From an uncultured Clostridia bacterium (GTDB lineage: Bacteria; Bacillota; Clostridia; TANB77; CAG-465): a stretch of 64,000 nt of DNA. Below, piece after piece: positions 9,262 through 18,633 of the stretch (the stretch's first letter is position 1; every line of letters starts with the position of its first letter). The position numbers and the translations under genes are program-made. The DNA is taken from contig CAKPAG010000001.1 of the NCBI GenBank assembly GCA_934132895.1, forward strand, positions 62,001 through 126,000. The letters are read 5' to 3'. The notes beneath the pieces were generated by a model that was not told where the DNA came from, did not search any database, and saw only the letters and a list, made by a program, of their open reading frames with translations.

Positions 9262-9699
9262 TTAGTTTAACTCTTTTCTATTATTACGAATTACTTCTAA
9301 TGTTTCTCTTAAAACATCTTCAACTTTTTCAAGCATAGCATCTGCATAATCGCGAGTTCCTAAGCTTATTTCTTTAGAAACTTTATTTGCATTTTCAATA
9401 ATTTCTTCTTTTTGTGCTAATGCTTGTTTTGTAATAACATGTTCATCAACTAAAGTAACTATTTTGCTTTCTGCGTCTTTTATCATATTTTCTGCTTCTT
9501 GCTCAGCATCAGATATTATTCTTTGTCTTTCTTCTTTTACCCATTTTGCTTGTTTTAATTCATCTGGTAATTTAAGACGAATATCTTCTAAGATTTCTCT
9601 TAATTCATCTACATCAACCATAACCTTACTAGAAAATGGTACTTTAGAACCACTATCTAATAATTCTTCTAAATTTTCTAAAAGAGTAAATATTTCCAT
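9262..9699 (-). CDS. conserved coiled-coil protein, 145 aa
   Basis: Mostly helical, charged protein. The middle, from about residue 55 to 125, shows heptad-like Glu/Lys/Ala patterning (RQRIISDAEQEAENMIKDAE) similar to stalk or DivIVA-like coiled coils. It has no membrane segment or enzyme motif. Start preceded by GGAGG. It lies between rsmD (five bases upstream) and ftsK in one minus-strand run; an analogous gene is common near rsmD/coaD in Clostridia. Function unknown; a scaffold or division role is only a guess. Confidence 0.7.
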   Translation of the reverse strand: MEIFTLLENLEELLDSGSKVPFSSKVMVDVDELREILEDIRLKLPDELKQAKWVKEERQRIISDAEQEAENMIKDAESKIVTLVDEHVITKQALAQKEEIIENANKVSKEISLGTRDYADAMLEKVEDVLRETLEVIRNNRKELN

Positions 9700-9703
9700 T
9701 TTA

Positions 9704-10282
9704 TTACCTCCAAGTATATAACTTTAATACGACGTTTGAATACGTTCTTGTATCAATACATTTTAAATTTTTAAATTCATCAAGCGATACTTTCCCCTCA
9801 ATTTTTGATAAGAAATTTTTATCTGTTTCATACACAATTATCCCATCTTTTTTTAAATATTTATCTCCACTTTCTGATATAGTTTTTAAGGAATTTATAC
9901 CTAAATTACTATCATATGGTGGATCTAAAAATATAACGTCAAACTGCATATTTTCTTTTAAAATTTGGTTTAAGCATTTGATGTAATCTTTGTTAGTTAT
10001 TTTAACATATTTTTCTGCTTTAGTCAACTTAGTGTTAGATATTATTGTCGAAATACCAAGTTTTTCCTTATCATTCATCCAAGCAAATTTAGCCCCTCTG
10101 CTTATACTTTCTAATCCTAAATTTCCAGTGCCAGAAAACAAGTCTAAAACCTCTGCTTCCTTAATATATGGCTCCAATATACTAAACAGTGCTTCCTTTA
10201 CCCTATCTAAAGTTGGTCTTGTTTTTTCTGTTTTAGGACTTATTAATCTTTTAGCTTTAAATTTTCCTGCTATTATACGCAA
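9704..10282 (-). CDS. rsmD: 16S rRNA (G966-N2) methyltransferase RsmD
   Basis: SAM-dependent methyltransferase acting on 16S rRNA during 30S assembly. About 192 residues. N-terminal LRIIAGKFKAKRL, then the RxxxxRVKEALFSIL segment, motif I DLFSGTGNLGLE and catalytic motif IV FLDPPYDS. Start chosen as TTG at 10282 because AAAGGAG lies at proper distance upstream and RIIAGK is the normal family N-terminus; an ATG at 10315 would precede the ribosome site. Confidence 0.92.
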   Translation of the reverse strand: MRIIAGKFKAKRLISPKTEKTRPTLDRVKEALFSILEPYIKEAEVLDLFSGTGNLGLESISRGAKFAWMNDKEKLGISTIISNTKLTKAEKYVKITNKDYIKCLNQILKENMQFDVIFLDPPYDSNLGINSLKTISESGDKYLKKDGIIVYETDKNFLSKIEGKVSLDEFKNLKCIDTRTYSNVVLKLYTWR

Positions 10283-10372
10283 TGTGATAACTCTCCTTTC
10301 ACATATATTGTTCACATAATATTATATACTAAATATATAATTTGTCAAGTGGAAAAAATCAAGTAAAAATTC

Positions 10373-10431
10373 TAAAAAATGGCTATATAGCAATACATTT
10401 TAATATTTGTATTCTATATACCCATTTTTAA
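10373..10431. terminator. hairpin terminator after the phosphorylase gene
   Basis: Imperfect inverted repeat of about 20 bp with A-rich and T-rich outer ends (AAAATGG...CCATTTT), directly after the stop of the phosphorylase gene at 10433 and before the rsmD promoter region. Confidence 0.65.
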
Positions 10432-10432
10432 A

Positions 10433-11809
10433 TTATATGATATCTAGTATATTAGGTTTGGCTTTTAAACTATTTCTAATCTCTTCGTTTACGTCTTTAA
10501 CTATAATTGCATCACTAATGTATTCAAAACTTTCATTAAACTTTTCTTTATCATTATATAAGCAAGTTAAAATAGTATCTCCTACATTTACTTTGTCTCC
10601 TACTTTTTTCTTAAATTCAAAACCAACAGCATAATCTATTTCTTCATCTTTTTTAGTTCTTCCTCCCCCAAGACATACTAAAGCTTCACCTATTTTTTTA
10701 CTATCAATTGAAATAATAGTTCCCTCACTTTGCGCCTTTATTTCTTTTAAATATTTTGCTTCATCTTTTAGCACCGGCATATCTAAACTCATACCAATCC
10801 AGTCCATATATACATTATATATATGACCTCCTTGTGCCTTTATTAATTCTATAAATTTATCATAAGCAGCTCTTGATGTAATCTGTCTTCTTACTTTTTT
10901 CTTGTTTTCTTCTATGTCATCTCCCATTCCTGCCATTTTTATCATATATGCAGAAATCTCAAATACCACTTCTCTTAAATCTTTCAAATTTTCTGAAAGT
11001 AAAGTTTCTTCGTCTGAAAGTAAAAAGCTAATAACTTCTTTTATTTCAACTGCATTTCCAACTGCTCTTCCTAAAGGTTCATCCATTGAAGTAATTACAG
11101 CTTTGGTTTCTACACCTGTTTTTTTACCAATCTCTACCATTGTATTTGCAAGCTTTCTTGCATTTTCTAAATTCTTCATAAATGCTCCTGAGCCGACAGT
11201 AACATCAAGTAATATCTTTTCAGCTCCTGAAGCTATTTTTTTACTCATTATAGAAGAAGCAATTAAGTCTATTGATTCAACTGTAGCTGTTGTATCACGT
11301 AAAGCATACATTTTTTTATCTGCAATTGCTATATTTTCACTTTGTGAGATTAAACAAGCTCCTATGTCTTGAACTTGTTTTATAGCTCTATCTAGTGGTA
11401 TGTTTATATCATAGCCTACAATTGCTTCTAGTTTATCTGCTGTTCCTCCTGTAATTCCTAAGCCTCTTCCTGACATTTTACAAATATCTACTCCAAGAGA
11501 AGCAACAATAGGTAAAACTATAAGTGTAACTTTATCTCCTACTCCCCCTGTTGAATGCTTATCTACAATATATCTGCCTTCTTTTTTTATCATACTTAAA
11601 TCTAATCTATCAGCTGAATTTGCCATAGCCATAGTTAAATAATATAGTTCATCAGATGTCAACTTATTTAAAAATATTGCCATAAGTAAAGCTGAAGCTT
11701 GATAGTCTGGTATATCTCCATTACTATATCCATTTACAAAAAACTCAATTTCTTCTTTAGTTAATTCTTTTTTATCTCTCTTTTTTTCTATAATATCATA
11801 TATTCTCAT
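10433..11809 (-). CDS. pdp: pyrimidine-nucleoside phosphorylase
   Basis: Cleaves uridine/thymidine to base plus (deoxy)ribose-1-phosphate in nucleoside salvage. 458 residues. Phosphate-binding KHSTGGVGDKVT near 83-94, family signature MSGRGLGITGGTADKLEA near 110-127, and the C-terminal alpha/beta domain ending in a short biotin-like hammerhead fold (DYAVGFEFKKKVGDKV). Start has AGAGGA upstream. The group includes DeoA; Firmicutes enzymes usually accept both uridine and thymidine. It is monocistronic, with hairpins on both sides. Confidence 0.93.
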   Translation of the reverse strand: MRIYDIIEKKRDKKELTKEEIEFFVNGYSNGDIPDYQASALLMAIFLNKLTSDELYYLTMAMANSADRLDLSMIKKEGRYIVDKHSTGGVGDKVTLIVLPIVASLGVDICKMSGRGLGITGGTADKLEAIVGYDINIPLDRAIKQVQDIGACLISQSENIAIADKKMYALRDTTATVESIDLIASSIMSKKIASGAEKILLDVTVGSGAFMKNLENARKLANTMVEIGKKTGVETKAVITSMDEPLGRAVGNAVEIKEVISFLLSDEETLLSENLKDLREVVFEISAYMIKMAGMGDDIEENKKKVRRQITSRAAYDKFIELIKAQGGHIYNVYMDWIGMSLDMPVLKDEAKYLKEIKAQSEGTIISIDSKKIGEALVCLGGGRTKKDEEIDYAVGFEFKKKVGDKVNVGDTILTCLYNDKEKFNESFEYISDAIIVKDVNEEIRNSLKAKPNILDII

Positions 11810-11877
11810 AACTTATTTTCCTCTCTAGTTTTAATAATTTTACGATAACCATTTCTAAAAGTAATCTTATATGTTTT

Positions 11878-11916
11878 TATTCCGAAAAGTCAATTTTTTT
11901 TGATTTTTTCGGAATA
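11878..11916 (-). terminator. intrinsic terminator of the two-helix membrane gene
   Basis: About 16-bp near-perfect hairpin (arms TATTCCGAAAA and TTTTTTCGGAATA plus inner pairs) about 40 bases after the stop at 11957. Confidence 0.65.
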
Positions 11917-11956
11917 AGTAAAAAATAGCAACATTTACTTACTGATTGACTTAATA

Positions 11957-12673
11957 TCATACTTCTTTTTTATTAAAAGTCAATCCATATTGAGTAGTAT
12001 GATACATTTTATATAATTCATCGTCTGTAAGTTCTTTAACTTTCAGATTATTTAAAATAAATTCTAAATATAATGCAAAAGCAAAAAATTCTTCCTCATA
12101 ATCAACTGTCAAAAGATATTCAATTGTTTTATGTCTATATGTAATATAAATATTAAATGTATTATTTCTTATTTTTCTATCTGTTGTTTCTCTTCTACTT
12201 TTTATTTTTAAATCCGTTTCATTTAAGTTATACTCAATTATCTTGGAATTTTCAAGCTCTGTTTGAATTTTACTATTTAATAATTGAATTGTTAAATTAT
12301 TCGAATCTACAGATATTTTATCTATTCTTTTAGTATTTTTTATACTTATAATAACCAAAAAAACAATTAATGAAATAACTCCAATTACAATCCCAACATA
12401 ACTCATTAAACTAATGTTAATATTTAGAGGTATAATCAATTCGTTATAAATTATAAATGCTACACCACATAATATTATAAGTCCCCATATTGCTCCTATA
12501 ATTTTTATTACTTTAGATGCATTAGCTTGTTTAAGATTATCCTTTAAAAAGTCTTTATTATGTGCTATATATTCAATTCTTCCTATAGTATTCATTTGTT
12601 TTTCAAATTTATTCATATACTTTTTTATATTTAATACTAATTTATTTTTATATTCTTCATTAAAATTAGACAT
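11957..12673 (-). CDS. hypothetical two-helix membrane protein, 238 aa
   Basis: Cytoplasmic N-terminal helical part (about 55 residues), two membrane helices (KIIGAIWGLIILCGVAFIIY near 55-75 and IGVISLIVFLVIISI near 95-109) and a C-terminal soluble domain of about 125 residues with alternating polar/hydrophobic strands resembling a PH-like sheet. No family recognised. Ribosome site GGAAGGA upstream of the ATG. Divergent from asnB. Confidence 0.65.
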   Translation of the reverse strand: MSNFNEEYKNKLVLNIKKYMNKFEKQMNTIGRIEYIAHNKDFLKDNLKQANASKVIKIIGAIWGLIILCGVAFIIYNELIIPLNINISLMSYVGIVIGVISLIVFLVIISIKNTKRIDKISVDSNNLTIQLLNSKIQTELENSKIIEYNLNETDLKIKSRRETTDRKIRNNTFNIYITYRHKTIEYLLTVDYEEEFFAFALYLEFILNNLKVKELTDDELYKMYHTTQYGLTFNKKEV

Positions 12674-12853
12674 CGTTTTTTCCTTCCTTTTTATCTAAAT
12701 ACATACATAATATCTAATACTTACTTATTACATTATTAGTATAACTTAAATTAATATAATTGTAAACGGTATTCTTAAAACTTTATTTTAATTTTTAAAT
12801 TAATTCATAAAATAATTATTTAAATTATATAATTAATTGATGGAGGTATTTTT

Positions 12854-14705
12854 ATGTGTGGTTTTTGTGGATATGTGGATTTTTACAACAATATTGAAGA
12901 TGAAAAAATAATTACTAATATGAATGTTATGCTAAAAAAAAGAGGCCCAAACGCTGAAAATGTATATATAGATAAAAATGTAGCATTAGGTCATACAAGA
13001 CTTAGCATAATAGATGTTAAATATGGAAATCAACCAATGACTGTAAATTACGATAATGTAAATTATACCATAGTGTATAATGGGGAACTTTACAATACAA
13101 ATGAGTTACGAAATACCCTTATAGAAAAAGGATATACATTTAATACAAAATGTGATACCGAAGTAGCCCTTATATCCTACATTGAATATGGTAAAGATGC
13201 ACTTAAATATTTAAATGGTATATTTGCCTTTGCAATATATAATGATAAAACAAATGAAATCTTTCTTGCTCGTGATAGACTAGGTATAAAGCCTCTTTTT
13301 TACTTTTTAAATGATAACTTTTTAATATTTGCGTCTGAAATTAAAGCTATTTTAAAGCATCCAGCGGTAAAGCCAGTACTAGATAAAACAGGAATTAAAG
13401 AACTCTTTGGACTTCGGACCTGCACATACACCTGGTAACACCTATTTTAAAAATATTAAAGAAATTAAAGCCGGAAATTTTGCTACACTGAGTAAAAAAG
13501 AGTTTAAAGAAGAGGTTTATTGGGATTTAAAAACTAAAGAAAGTTACGAATCAGAAGATGAAGTTATAACAAATATTCATGACTTAGTAGTAGATGCAAC
13601 TAAAAGACAATTAGTATCTGATGTAGGAATATGTACTATGCTTTCACGGTGGTTTAGATTCAAGTATCTTAACTAAAATTGCTAATGATAATATACAAAA
13701 CTTAACTACATTTTCTATCGATTATGTTGGAAATAATCAAAATTTTGTATCAAATGAATACCAAAAAACTCAAGATAGTGAATATGTTGATATAATGAGA
13801 AAATACCTAAATACATCTCATAAAAAAGTATTAATTGATAATGTCAAATTATTTGATCTTCTAAATAGCTCATTAGTTGCAAGGGATATGCCTGGTATGG
13901 CTGATATAGATAGTTCAATGTATGCATTCTGTGAAAGTATAAACAAATCTGGATTTAAAGTATGTATGTCACGGAGAATGTTCAGATGAAATATTTGGAG
14001 GTTATCCTTGGTATTACAAAGAACATTTATATATGCATGATGGTTTCCCTTGGGCTCTTTCAGAAAATTTAAGAGAAAATCTTGTAAAAAAAGATTTATT
14101 AAAAGAAGGTGAATTAAGAGAATATATAAAAGAAAAAATAGATGACACTTCAAAAAATGTTACTTTCTTAAATGAAAATGACGAATTTGAAAATAGATTT
14201 AGAAAAATAAATTATTTAACAATAAAATGGTTTATGACTACTCTTGTTGAAAGAACAGATAGGATGTCAATGGCTAACTCTTTGGAAGTTAGAGTTCCTT
14301 TTGCAGACCATAGAATTTTCGAATATGTATATAACATTCCTGCAAAAATGAAGCTTCGGAATTTCTAAATCAACGCTCCCTGTTGAAAAGTATCTGCTTA
14401 GAAAAGCCTTTGAAAATGAACTTCCTGAAGATGTTGTATATAGGAAAAAATCGCCATTTCCAAAAACTTATGACCCAAGATATTTAAAGCTAGTTGAATG
14501 TAAAATGCAAAGTATTCTAAATAACAAAGATTCAAAAATTTTAAAAATCATTAATAAAGATTATATTCAAAATATTCTAGATATACATGGTGAAAATTTA
14601 ACTGAAAATTTATTCGGACAATTAATGACATACCCTCAGACCTTAGCATACCTTATTCAAATAGAAAACTGGTTAAATATATATAACATAGAAATAGATG
14701 TATAA
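12854..14705 (+). CDS. asnB: asparagine synthetase B, with four +1 recoding sites
   Basis: Glutamine-hydrolysing enzyme making Asn from Asp. The zero frame breaks four times, each at an in-frame CGG (13415, 13647, 13972, 14357). Skipping each C gives one continuous 615-residue protein. Glutaminase domain: nucleophile Cys2 (MCGFCGYV), VYNGELYN, DTEV, FLARDRLGIKPL. Synthetase domain: pyrophosphate loop LS-GGLDSS and S-GECSDEIFGGY, both restored by the shifts, then TDRMSMANSLEVRVPF. Downstream, KKSPFPKTYDP is intact. There are no other stops or indels, which argues against decay. GGAGG lies before the ATG and a terminator follows. No T-box leader is seen in the 180-base upstream gap. Confidence 0.92.
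13415..13417 (+). other. in-frame CGG, +1 recoding site 1 in asnB
   Basis: Context GGA-CTT-CGG-ACC. Zero frame stops at 13436. Skipping the C gives FGL-GPAHTPGNTYF, the expected AsnB sequence. Confidence 0.88.
13647..13649 (+). other. in-frame CGG, +1 recoding site 2 in asnB
   Basis: Context CTT-TCA-CGG-TGG. Skipping the C restores the pyrophosphate loop LS-GGLDSS, essential for synthetase activity. Zero frame stops at 13674. Confidence 0.9.
13972..13974 (+). other. in-frame CGG, +1 recoding site 3 in asnB
   Basis: Context ATG-TCA-CGG-AGA. Skipping the C restores S-GECSDEIFGGY, a signature of the ATP-binding domain. Zero frame stops at 13987. Confidence 0.9.
14357..14359 (+). other. in-frame CGG, +1 recoding site 4 in asnB
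   Basis: Context AAG-CTT-CGG-AAT. Skipping the C gives MKL-GISKSTLPVEKYLLR. Zero frame stops at 14366. Confidence 0.88.
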
Positions 14706-14717
14706 ATAATATTGTAA

Positions 14718-14764
14718 ATAAAAGTAAGCTTTTTTAAAATAAGGCTTGCTTTTATATTTTTTTT
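14718..14764 (+). terminator. intrinsic terminator of asnB
   Basis: 12-bp stem (14718-14729 with 14744-14755, one G-U pair) followed by an eight-T run, 13 bases after the asnB stop. Confidence 0.85.
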
Positions 14765-14855
14765 CATTTTTTATTTTTTTGATTTTTTAAATTATATTTT
14801 TTTTAAAATTACACAAAATATAACTATAAAATATCTATTTTTTAAAGGAGCGTTT

Positions 14856-15589
14856 ATGAAAAGCGAAACATCTAAACGGAGAAAAAATCATATTAACTTT
14901 TGTTATTTTAGTAATAATAGGCATAATTTTTTATGTTATATACACTATTACTACATCTAACATGAATTTTTTTGAAAATACTACAGATACTCAAGAAGAC
15001 AACTCTTCAAAAGATCAAAATCTAAATTCAGAAACTAAAAATACTGAAACTAACACCAAAGACTATAGCGACCAAATGAATATAGATAGTAATAAAATAA
15101 ACGAAATTAAAGAAGAACCAAAAGTAACAGAAACCGAAATTGCTAACTTTACATCTACTCTTTATGATAAAGATGAAAATCGTGTATTTAACATTGGACT
15201 TGCAATTTCTAAATTAAATGGTAAGATTGTAAAAAAAGATGAAGAATTTTCTTTTAATAATACTATTGGACCTATGGATGAAGCTCATGGTTACAAAGAA
15301 GCTGTGGGATTTGATACAAATGGTAAAAAAATAAAAGTATCAGGCGGTGGAATGTGTCAAATAAGCAGTACTCTATATAACAGTGTCTTAATTGCAGGTT
15401 TGCAAGTTACAGAAAGACATCCACATAGTAGACGTGTATATTATGTTCCCAAAGATAAAGATGCAACAATTTTTTATGGTTCTCTAGATTTTAAATTTAT
15501 TAACAATTCACGGAGCAGATATACGAATCGATGCTTCTAATACAAACACTGATGTTAATATAAAAATAATAAAACTTGAAACAAAATAG
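14856..15589 (+). CDS. VanW-domain membrane-anchored protein, with two +1 recoding sites
   Basis: 243 residues after skipping two in-frame CGG cytosines (14877, 15511). Short cytoplasmic N-terminus, one membrane helix (IILTFVILVIIGIIFYVIYT), an Asn/Asp/Thr-rich linker, then a VanW domain from about residue 95: NIGLAISKLNGKIV, EEFSFNNTIGP, GGGMCQISSTLYN, HPHSRRVYYVP, DATIFYG. VanW-family proteins occur at the cell wall; their reaction is not established. The first shift lies before the membrane helix, so without recoding no anchored product could be made. The second falls in the last strand (INNS-GADIRIDA). AAAGGAG precedes the ATG at 14856. Confidence 0.85.
14877..14879 (+). other. in-frame CGG, +1 recoding site 1 in vanW-domain gene
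   Basis: Codon 8, context TCT-AAA-CGG-AGA. Skipping the C gives SK-GEKIILTF and opens the membrane helix; zero frame ends at 14958. Confidence 0.85.
15511..15513 (+). other. in-frame CGG, +1 recoding site 2 in vanW-domain gene
   Basis: Context AAT-TCA-CGG-AGC. Skipping the C gives INNS-GADIRIDASN and the stop at 15587. Zero frame stops at 15538. Confidence 0.83.
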
Positions 15590-15591
15590 AA

Positions 15592-15634
15592 GTATCTCCT
15601 TGTATAAACTATCATCAGTTATACAAGGAGATAC
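15592..15634. terminator. perfect 16-bp hairpin between convergent genes
   Basis: Arms 15592-15607 and 15619-15634 are fully complementary with an 11-base loop, sitting three bases after the VanW-gene stop and before the ppaC stop. No clear U-run follows on either strand, so it may terminate weakly or protect 3' ends. Confidence 0.55.
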
Positions 15635-15677
15635 AAATGTATTATATAATATTATAGTATCATAAATAACTTTTTTA

Positions 15678-16593
15678 CTATACATTTTCTGTTAATACAG
15701 GTATTATTTGTTTTTTACGAGATACAACACCTTTAAGTAAAGCTGTGTTATTTTCAAGTTTTACATTATATGCTTTTTCTACCACTTCTGTTTTACCAAG
15801 TGCAATTACTTGAGAATTACTATTTATTATATCTGTTATAGCAAAGAAAAATAAATCAACACTTTTTTCATTCATTTCTTTTTTCATTGCTTCTTCTATT
15901 TTTTCTTTCCTTTGTAACATATCAGGAATACTTGCTGTATTTACTTGTGCTACAATAGTTTTTAAATCTCCTATTGTAAATTCTTTAGCATCAAGTGTTA
16001 CAAGTTCATCTTCTGTAAGATCAGAAAGATCTGTTCCAGCTTTTAGCATTTCAAGTCCATATTTTTCTATATCAAGATTTGCTATTTCATTTAATGCTTT
16101 AGCTGCCTCTTTATCGTCAGCTGTACAAGTTGGTGATTTAAATAACAAAGTATCAGAAATTATAGCTGATAGCATTAAAGTGGCTATAGTTTTATCAATT
16201 TCAAATCCATATTCTTTATACATTTTATAAAGGACAGTAGCTGTGCATCCGTACAGGTTCAGCTCTATAATATATTGGATGAGAAACTTTAAAATCCATT
16301 GTGTGATGGTCAATAACCTTTAAAATATTAGCATTTTCCCTATTTTCTACACTTTGTTTTTCTTCATTATGATCCACAAGTATAATACTTGCTCCGTCTT
16401 CTACCTTTTCTATTATTTCTGGTTCTTCTAATTTCAAGTAATCAAAAACATATTTTGTTTCTTTATTCATCTTTCCAAGCATACAAGCTTTAGCTTCATT
16501 TCCTAATTTTTTTTCAAATTCTGCCATAACAATTGCAGATGTAACAGTATCTGTGTCTGGACTTTTGTGTCCGAAAACTAAAATTTCACTCAT
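15678..16593 (-). CDS. ppaC: manganese-dependent inorganic pyrophosphatase (family II), with a +1 recoding site
   Basis: DHH-family enzyme hydrolysing pyrophosphate. 304 residues once the C of an in-frame CGG (16251-16249) is skipped. Motifs: [14 protein letters not shown] near 6-19 (metal His/Asp), DHNE near 73, the DHHTMDF core near 95, [12 protein letters not shown] across the shift, and the C-terminal DHHA2 domain with RKKQIIP. Length matches the family (about 305-310). Start at 16593 has GAGGT upstream; longer in-frame starts lack one. It follows plsY by 25 bases in the der-plsY-ppaC run. The gene is otherwise undamaged. Confidence 0.92.
16249..16251 (-). other. in-frame CGG, +1 recoding site in ppaC
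   Basis: Coding context CCT-GTA-CGG-ATG. Skipping the C gives [13 protein letters not shown], the conserved family II segment. Zero frame stops at 16225. Confidence 0.88.
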
Positions 16594-16618
16594 TTTCTTT
16601 ACCTCTTTCTTTATTTTT

Positions 16619-17218
16619 TTACCATAATTTATCTTCTTGTCTTGCAAGCATTCTTTGAATATTTGCTCTATGTCTATGCATAACAATTATTGCAGCTATT
16701 ATAACAGGAAAAGTATAGACTGGTTGCATGACTAATGTCATTATAACATAAATACCTAAGCCTGACAATGTTCCAAGAGAAACAAGTCTTGTTATAAGTA
16801 TAACTATTAATCCCACAATTAATGCTACTAATGCTATTTTTTTGTCTATCATAAATGCCGAAGTTATACCAACTATTACACCTTTTCCACCTCTAAAGCC
16901 ATAATATATTGGAAAACAGTGTCCCATAACTGAAGCTACAATAAATATAGATTTTATTGTTTCTTCTGTATCTGGCTTAAACACTTTACCTACTAAACTT
17001 ACTGCATAAAAACTTACAAATACTTTAGCTATATCAAGTAGTATTACAAGAGTACCTAATGGTTTTCCTAAAACTCTTCTTGCATTTGCTGTTCCTGCAT
17101 TTCCACTTCCAAGTTTTCTAATATCTTCACCTGTTTTTTTCTTACATATTATAATTGCAGGATTTATACTACATATTAAATATACAACTAAAAATATAGT
17201 TATTTTATATATATTCAT
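16619..17218 (-). CDS. plsY: acyl-phosphate glycerol-3-phosphate acyltransferase PlsY
   Basis: Integral membrane enzyme that makes lysophosphatidic acid from acyl-phosphate, the first step of phospholipid synthesis in Firmicutes. 199 residues, five to six membrane helices. The three conserved loops are visible: GSGNAGTANARRVLG near 37-51, KVFVSFYA with GHCFPIYYGFRGGKGV near 100-115, and the C-terminal HRANIQRML. It lies directly after der, a common pairing in Clostridia. Confidence 0.94.
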   Translation of the reverse strand: MNIYKITIFLVVYLICSINPAIIICKKKTGEDIRKLGSGNAGTANARRVLGKPLGTLVILLDIAKVFVSFYAVSLVGKVFKPDTEETIKSIFIVASVMGHCFPIYYGFRGGKGVIVGITSAFMIDKKIALVALIVGLIVILITRLVSLGTLSGLGIYVIMTLVMQPVYTFPVIIAAIIVMHRHRANIQRMLARQEDKLW

Positions 17219-17232
17219 TTTAAAAACTCTCC

Positions 17233-18558
17233 CTACTTTTTATCTTTTCTTTCTCTAATTATCATATGTATAGGTGTACCTTTAAAGTTAAATTGTTTTC
17301 TTAAATGATTTTCTATATATCTAACATAAGAAAAATGCATTAATTCTTTTGAGTTAACAAATATTACAAATGTTGGTGGTCTTATGCTTACTTGGGTCAT
17401 ATAATATACTTTTAATCTTTTACCTTTGTCTGATGGTGGCTGTGTTATAGCTATCGCTTCTGATAACATATCGTTTAAAAGTCCTGTTGGAACTCTTAAA
17501 GAATTATTTTTATCAACTTCATTTATAGCTTCATAAAGTTTATTTACTCTTTGACCAGTTTCAGCTGATATAAAAAGTATTGGCGCATATGAAAGATATG
17601 CAAGTTTTTCATATACTCTTTTTTTATAATTTTCTAAAGTATGGTTTTCTTTTTCGATTAAATCCCATTTGTTTATTACGATGATAACACCCTTACCTGC
17701 TTCATGTGCAAGTCCTGCTATCTTTTCATCTTGTTCTGTTACACCTTCTGTAGCATCAATTAAAAGTAAACATACATTAGCTCTTTCTATAGCAGCTTTG
17801 GCCTTTAAAACTGAATACTTTTCTAATTTATCATATACTTTATTTTTTCTTCTTATTCCAGCCGTGTCAATAAATATATATTCTCCAAATTCATTTTTAA
17901 AATGTGAATCTATTGCATCTCTTGTTGTACCAGCTATATTTGATACAATTACTCTTTCTTCATTTAGTATTTTATTTACAAGTGAAGATTTACCTACATT
18001 AGGCTTTCCTATTATAGCTACTTTTATTGTATCTTCTGTTTCAAGTTCAACTTGTGGATCATCGAAGTTATTATATATTTCATCTAATACCTCACCTATA
18101 CCAAGTTTTTTTCCAGCTGATATTGGAAATGGCTCGCCAAGTCCTAAATTATAGAATTCATATATTTCTGGTGGTGGAGCTCCTACTCTATCACATTTAT
18201 TACAAACAAGTATTATTGGCTTTTTAGTATGTCTTAACATTTGAGCTACTTCTTCATCAGATCTAGTTACTCCGGCTGTAACATCAGTTATAAAAACAAT
18301 AACATCAGCTATATCCATAGCTAGTTCTGCCTGTCTTCTCATTTGCTTTACAATTATATCTTCAGATACTGGTTCTATTCCACCTGTATCAATTATTTGA
18401 AATTTTGTTCCACGCCATTCACAATCTGCATAAATTCTATCACGAGTAACTCCAGGTGTATCTTTTATAATAGAAATTTTTTCACCTGCAAGTACATTAA
18501 AAAATGTAGATTTTCCGACATTAGGTCTTCCGACAATGGCTACTATCTTTTTAGGCAT
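17233..18558 (-). CDS. der: ribosome biogenesis GTPase Der (EngA)
   Basis: Tandem GTPase needed for 50S subunit assembly. 441 residues. G domain 1: GRPNVGKST near 9-17, DTPGVTRD, DTGG, NKCD. G domain 2: GKPNVGKSS near 180, GTTRDAID, DTAGIRRK, NKWD. C-terminal KH-like domain from about 350 (SIRPPTFVIFVN, YIENHLRKQF). Start preceded by AAAGGAGG. First gene of the der-plsY-ppaC run. Confidence 0.97.
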   Translation of the reverse strand: MPKKIVAIVGRPNVGKSTFFNVLAGEKISIIKDTPGVTRDRIYADCEWRGTKFQIIDTGGIEPVSEDIIVKQMRRQAELAMDIADVIVFITDVTAGVTRSDEEVAQMLRHTKKPIILVCNKCDRVGAPPPEIYEFYNLGLGEPFPISAGKKLGIGEVLDEIYNNFDDPQVELETEDTIKVAIIGKPNVGKSSLVNKILNEERVIVSNIAGTTRDAIDSHFKNEFGEYIFIDTAGIRRKNKVYDKLEKYSVLKAKAAIERANVCLLLIDATEGVTEQDEKIAGLAHEAGKGVIIVINKWDLIEKENHTLENYKKRVYEKLAYLSYAPILFISAETGQRVNKLYEAINEVDKNNSLRVPTGLLNDMLSEAIAITQPPSDKGKRLKVYYMTQVSIRPPTFVIFVNSKELMHFSYVRYIENHLRKQFNFKGTPIHMIIRERKDKK

Positions 18559-18633
18559 TTTATACCTCCTTTATATTAATTACTAAACATAATATATATT
18601 TTACCATTTTTTTAACAAATTGTCAAAAAATAA

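Noticed and set aside
12674..12853. T-box or other riboswitch upstream of asnB
   Set aside because: The 180 bases are AT-rich without T-box bulge, specifier stem or terminator/antiterminator pair.
14877..14879. Alternative downstream start to avoid the codon-8 CGG in the VanW-domain gene
   Set aside because: The next in-frame ATG (14962) has no ribosome site and would delete the membrane anchor, while AAAGGAG sits at ideal distance from the ATG at 14856.
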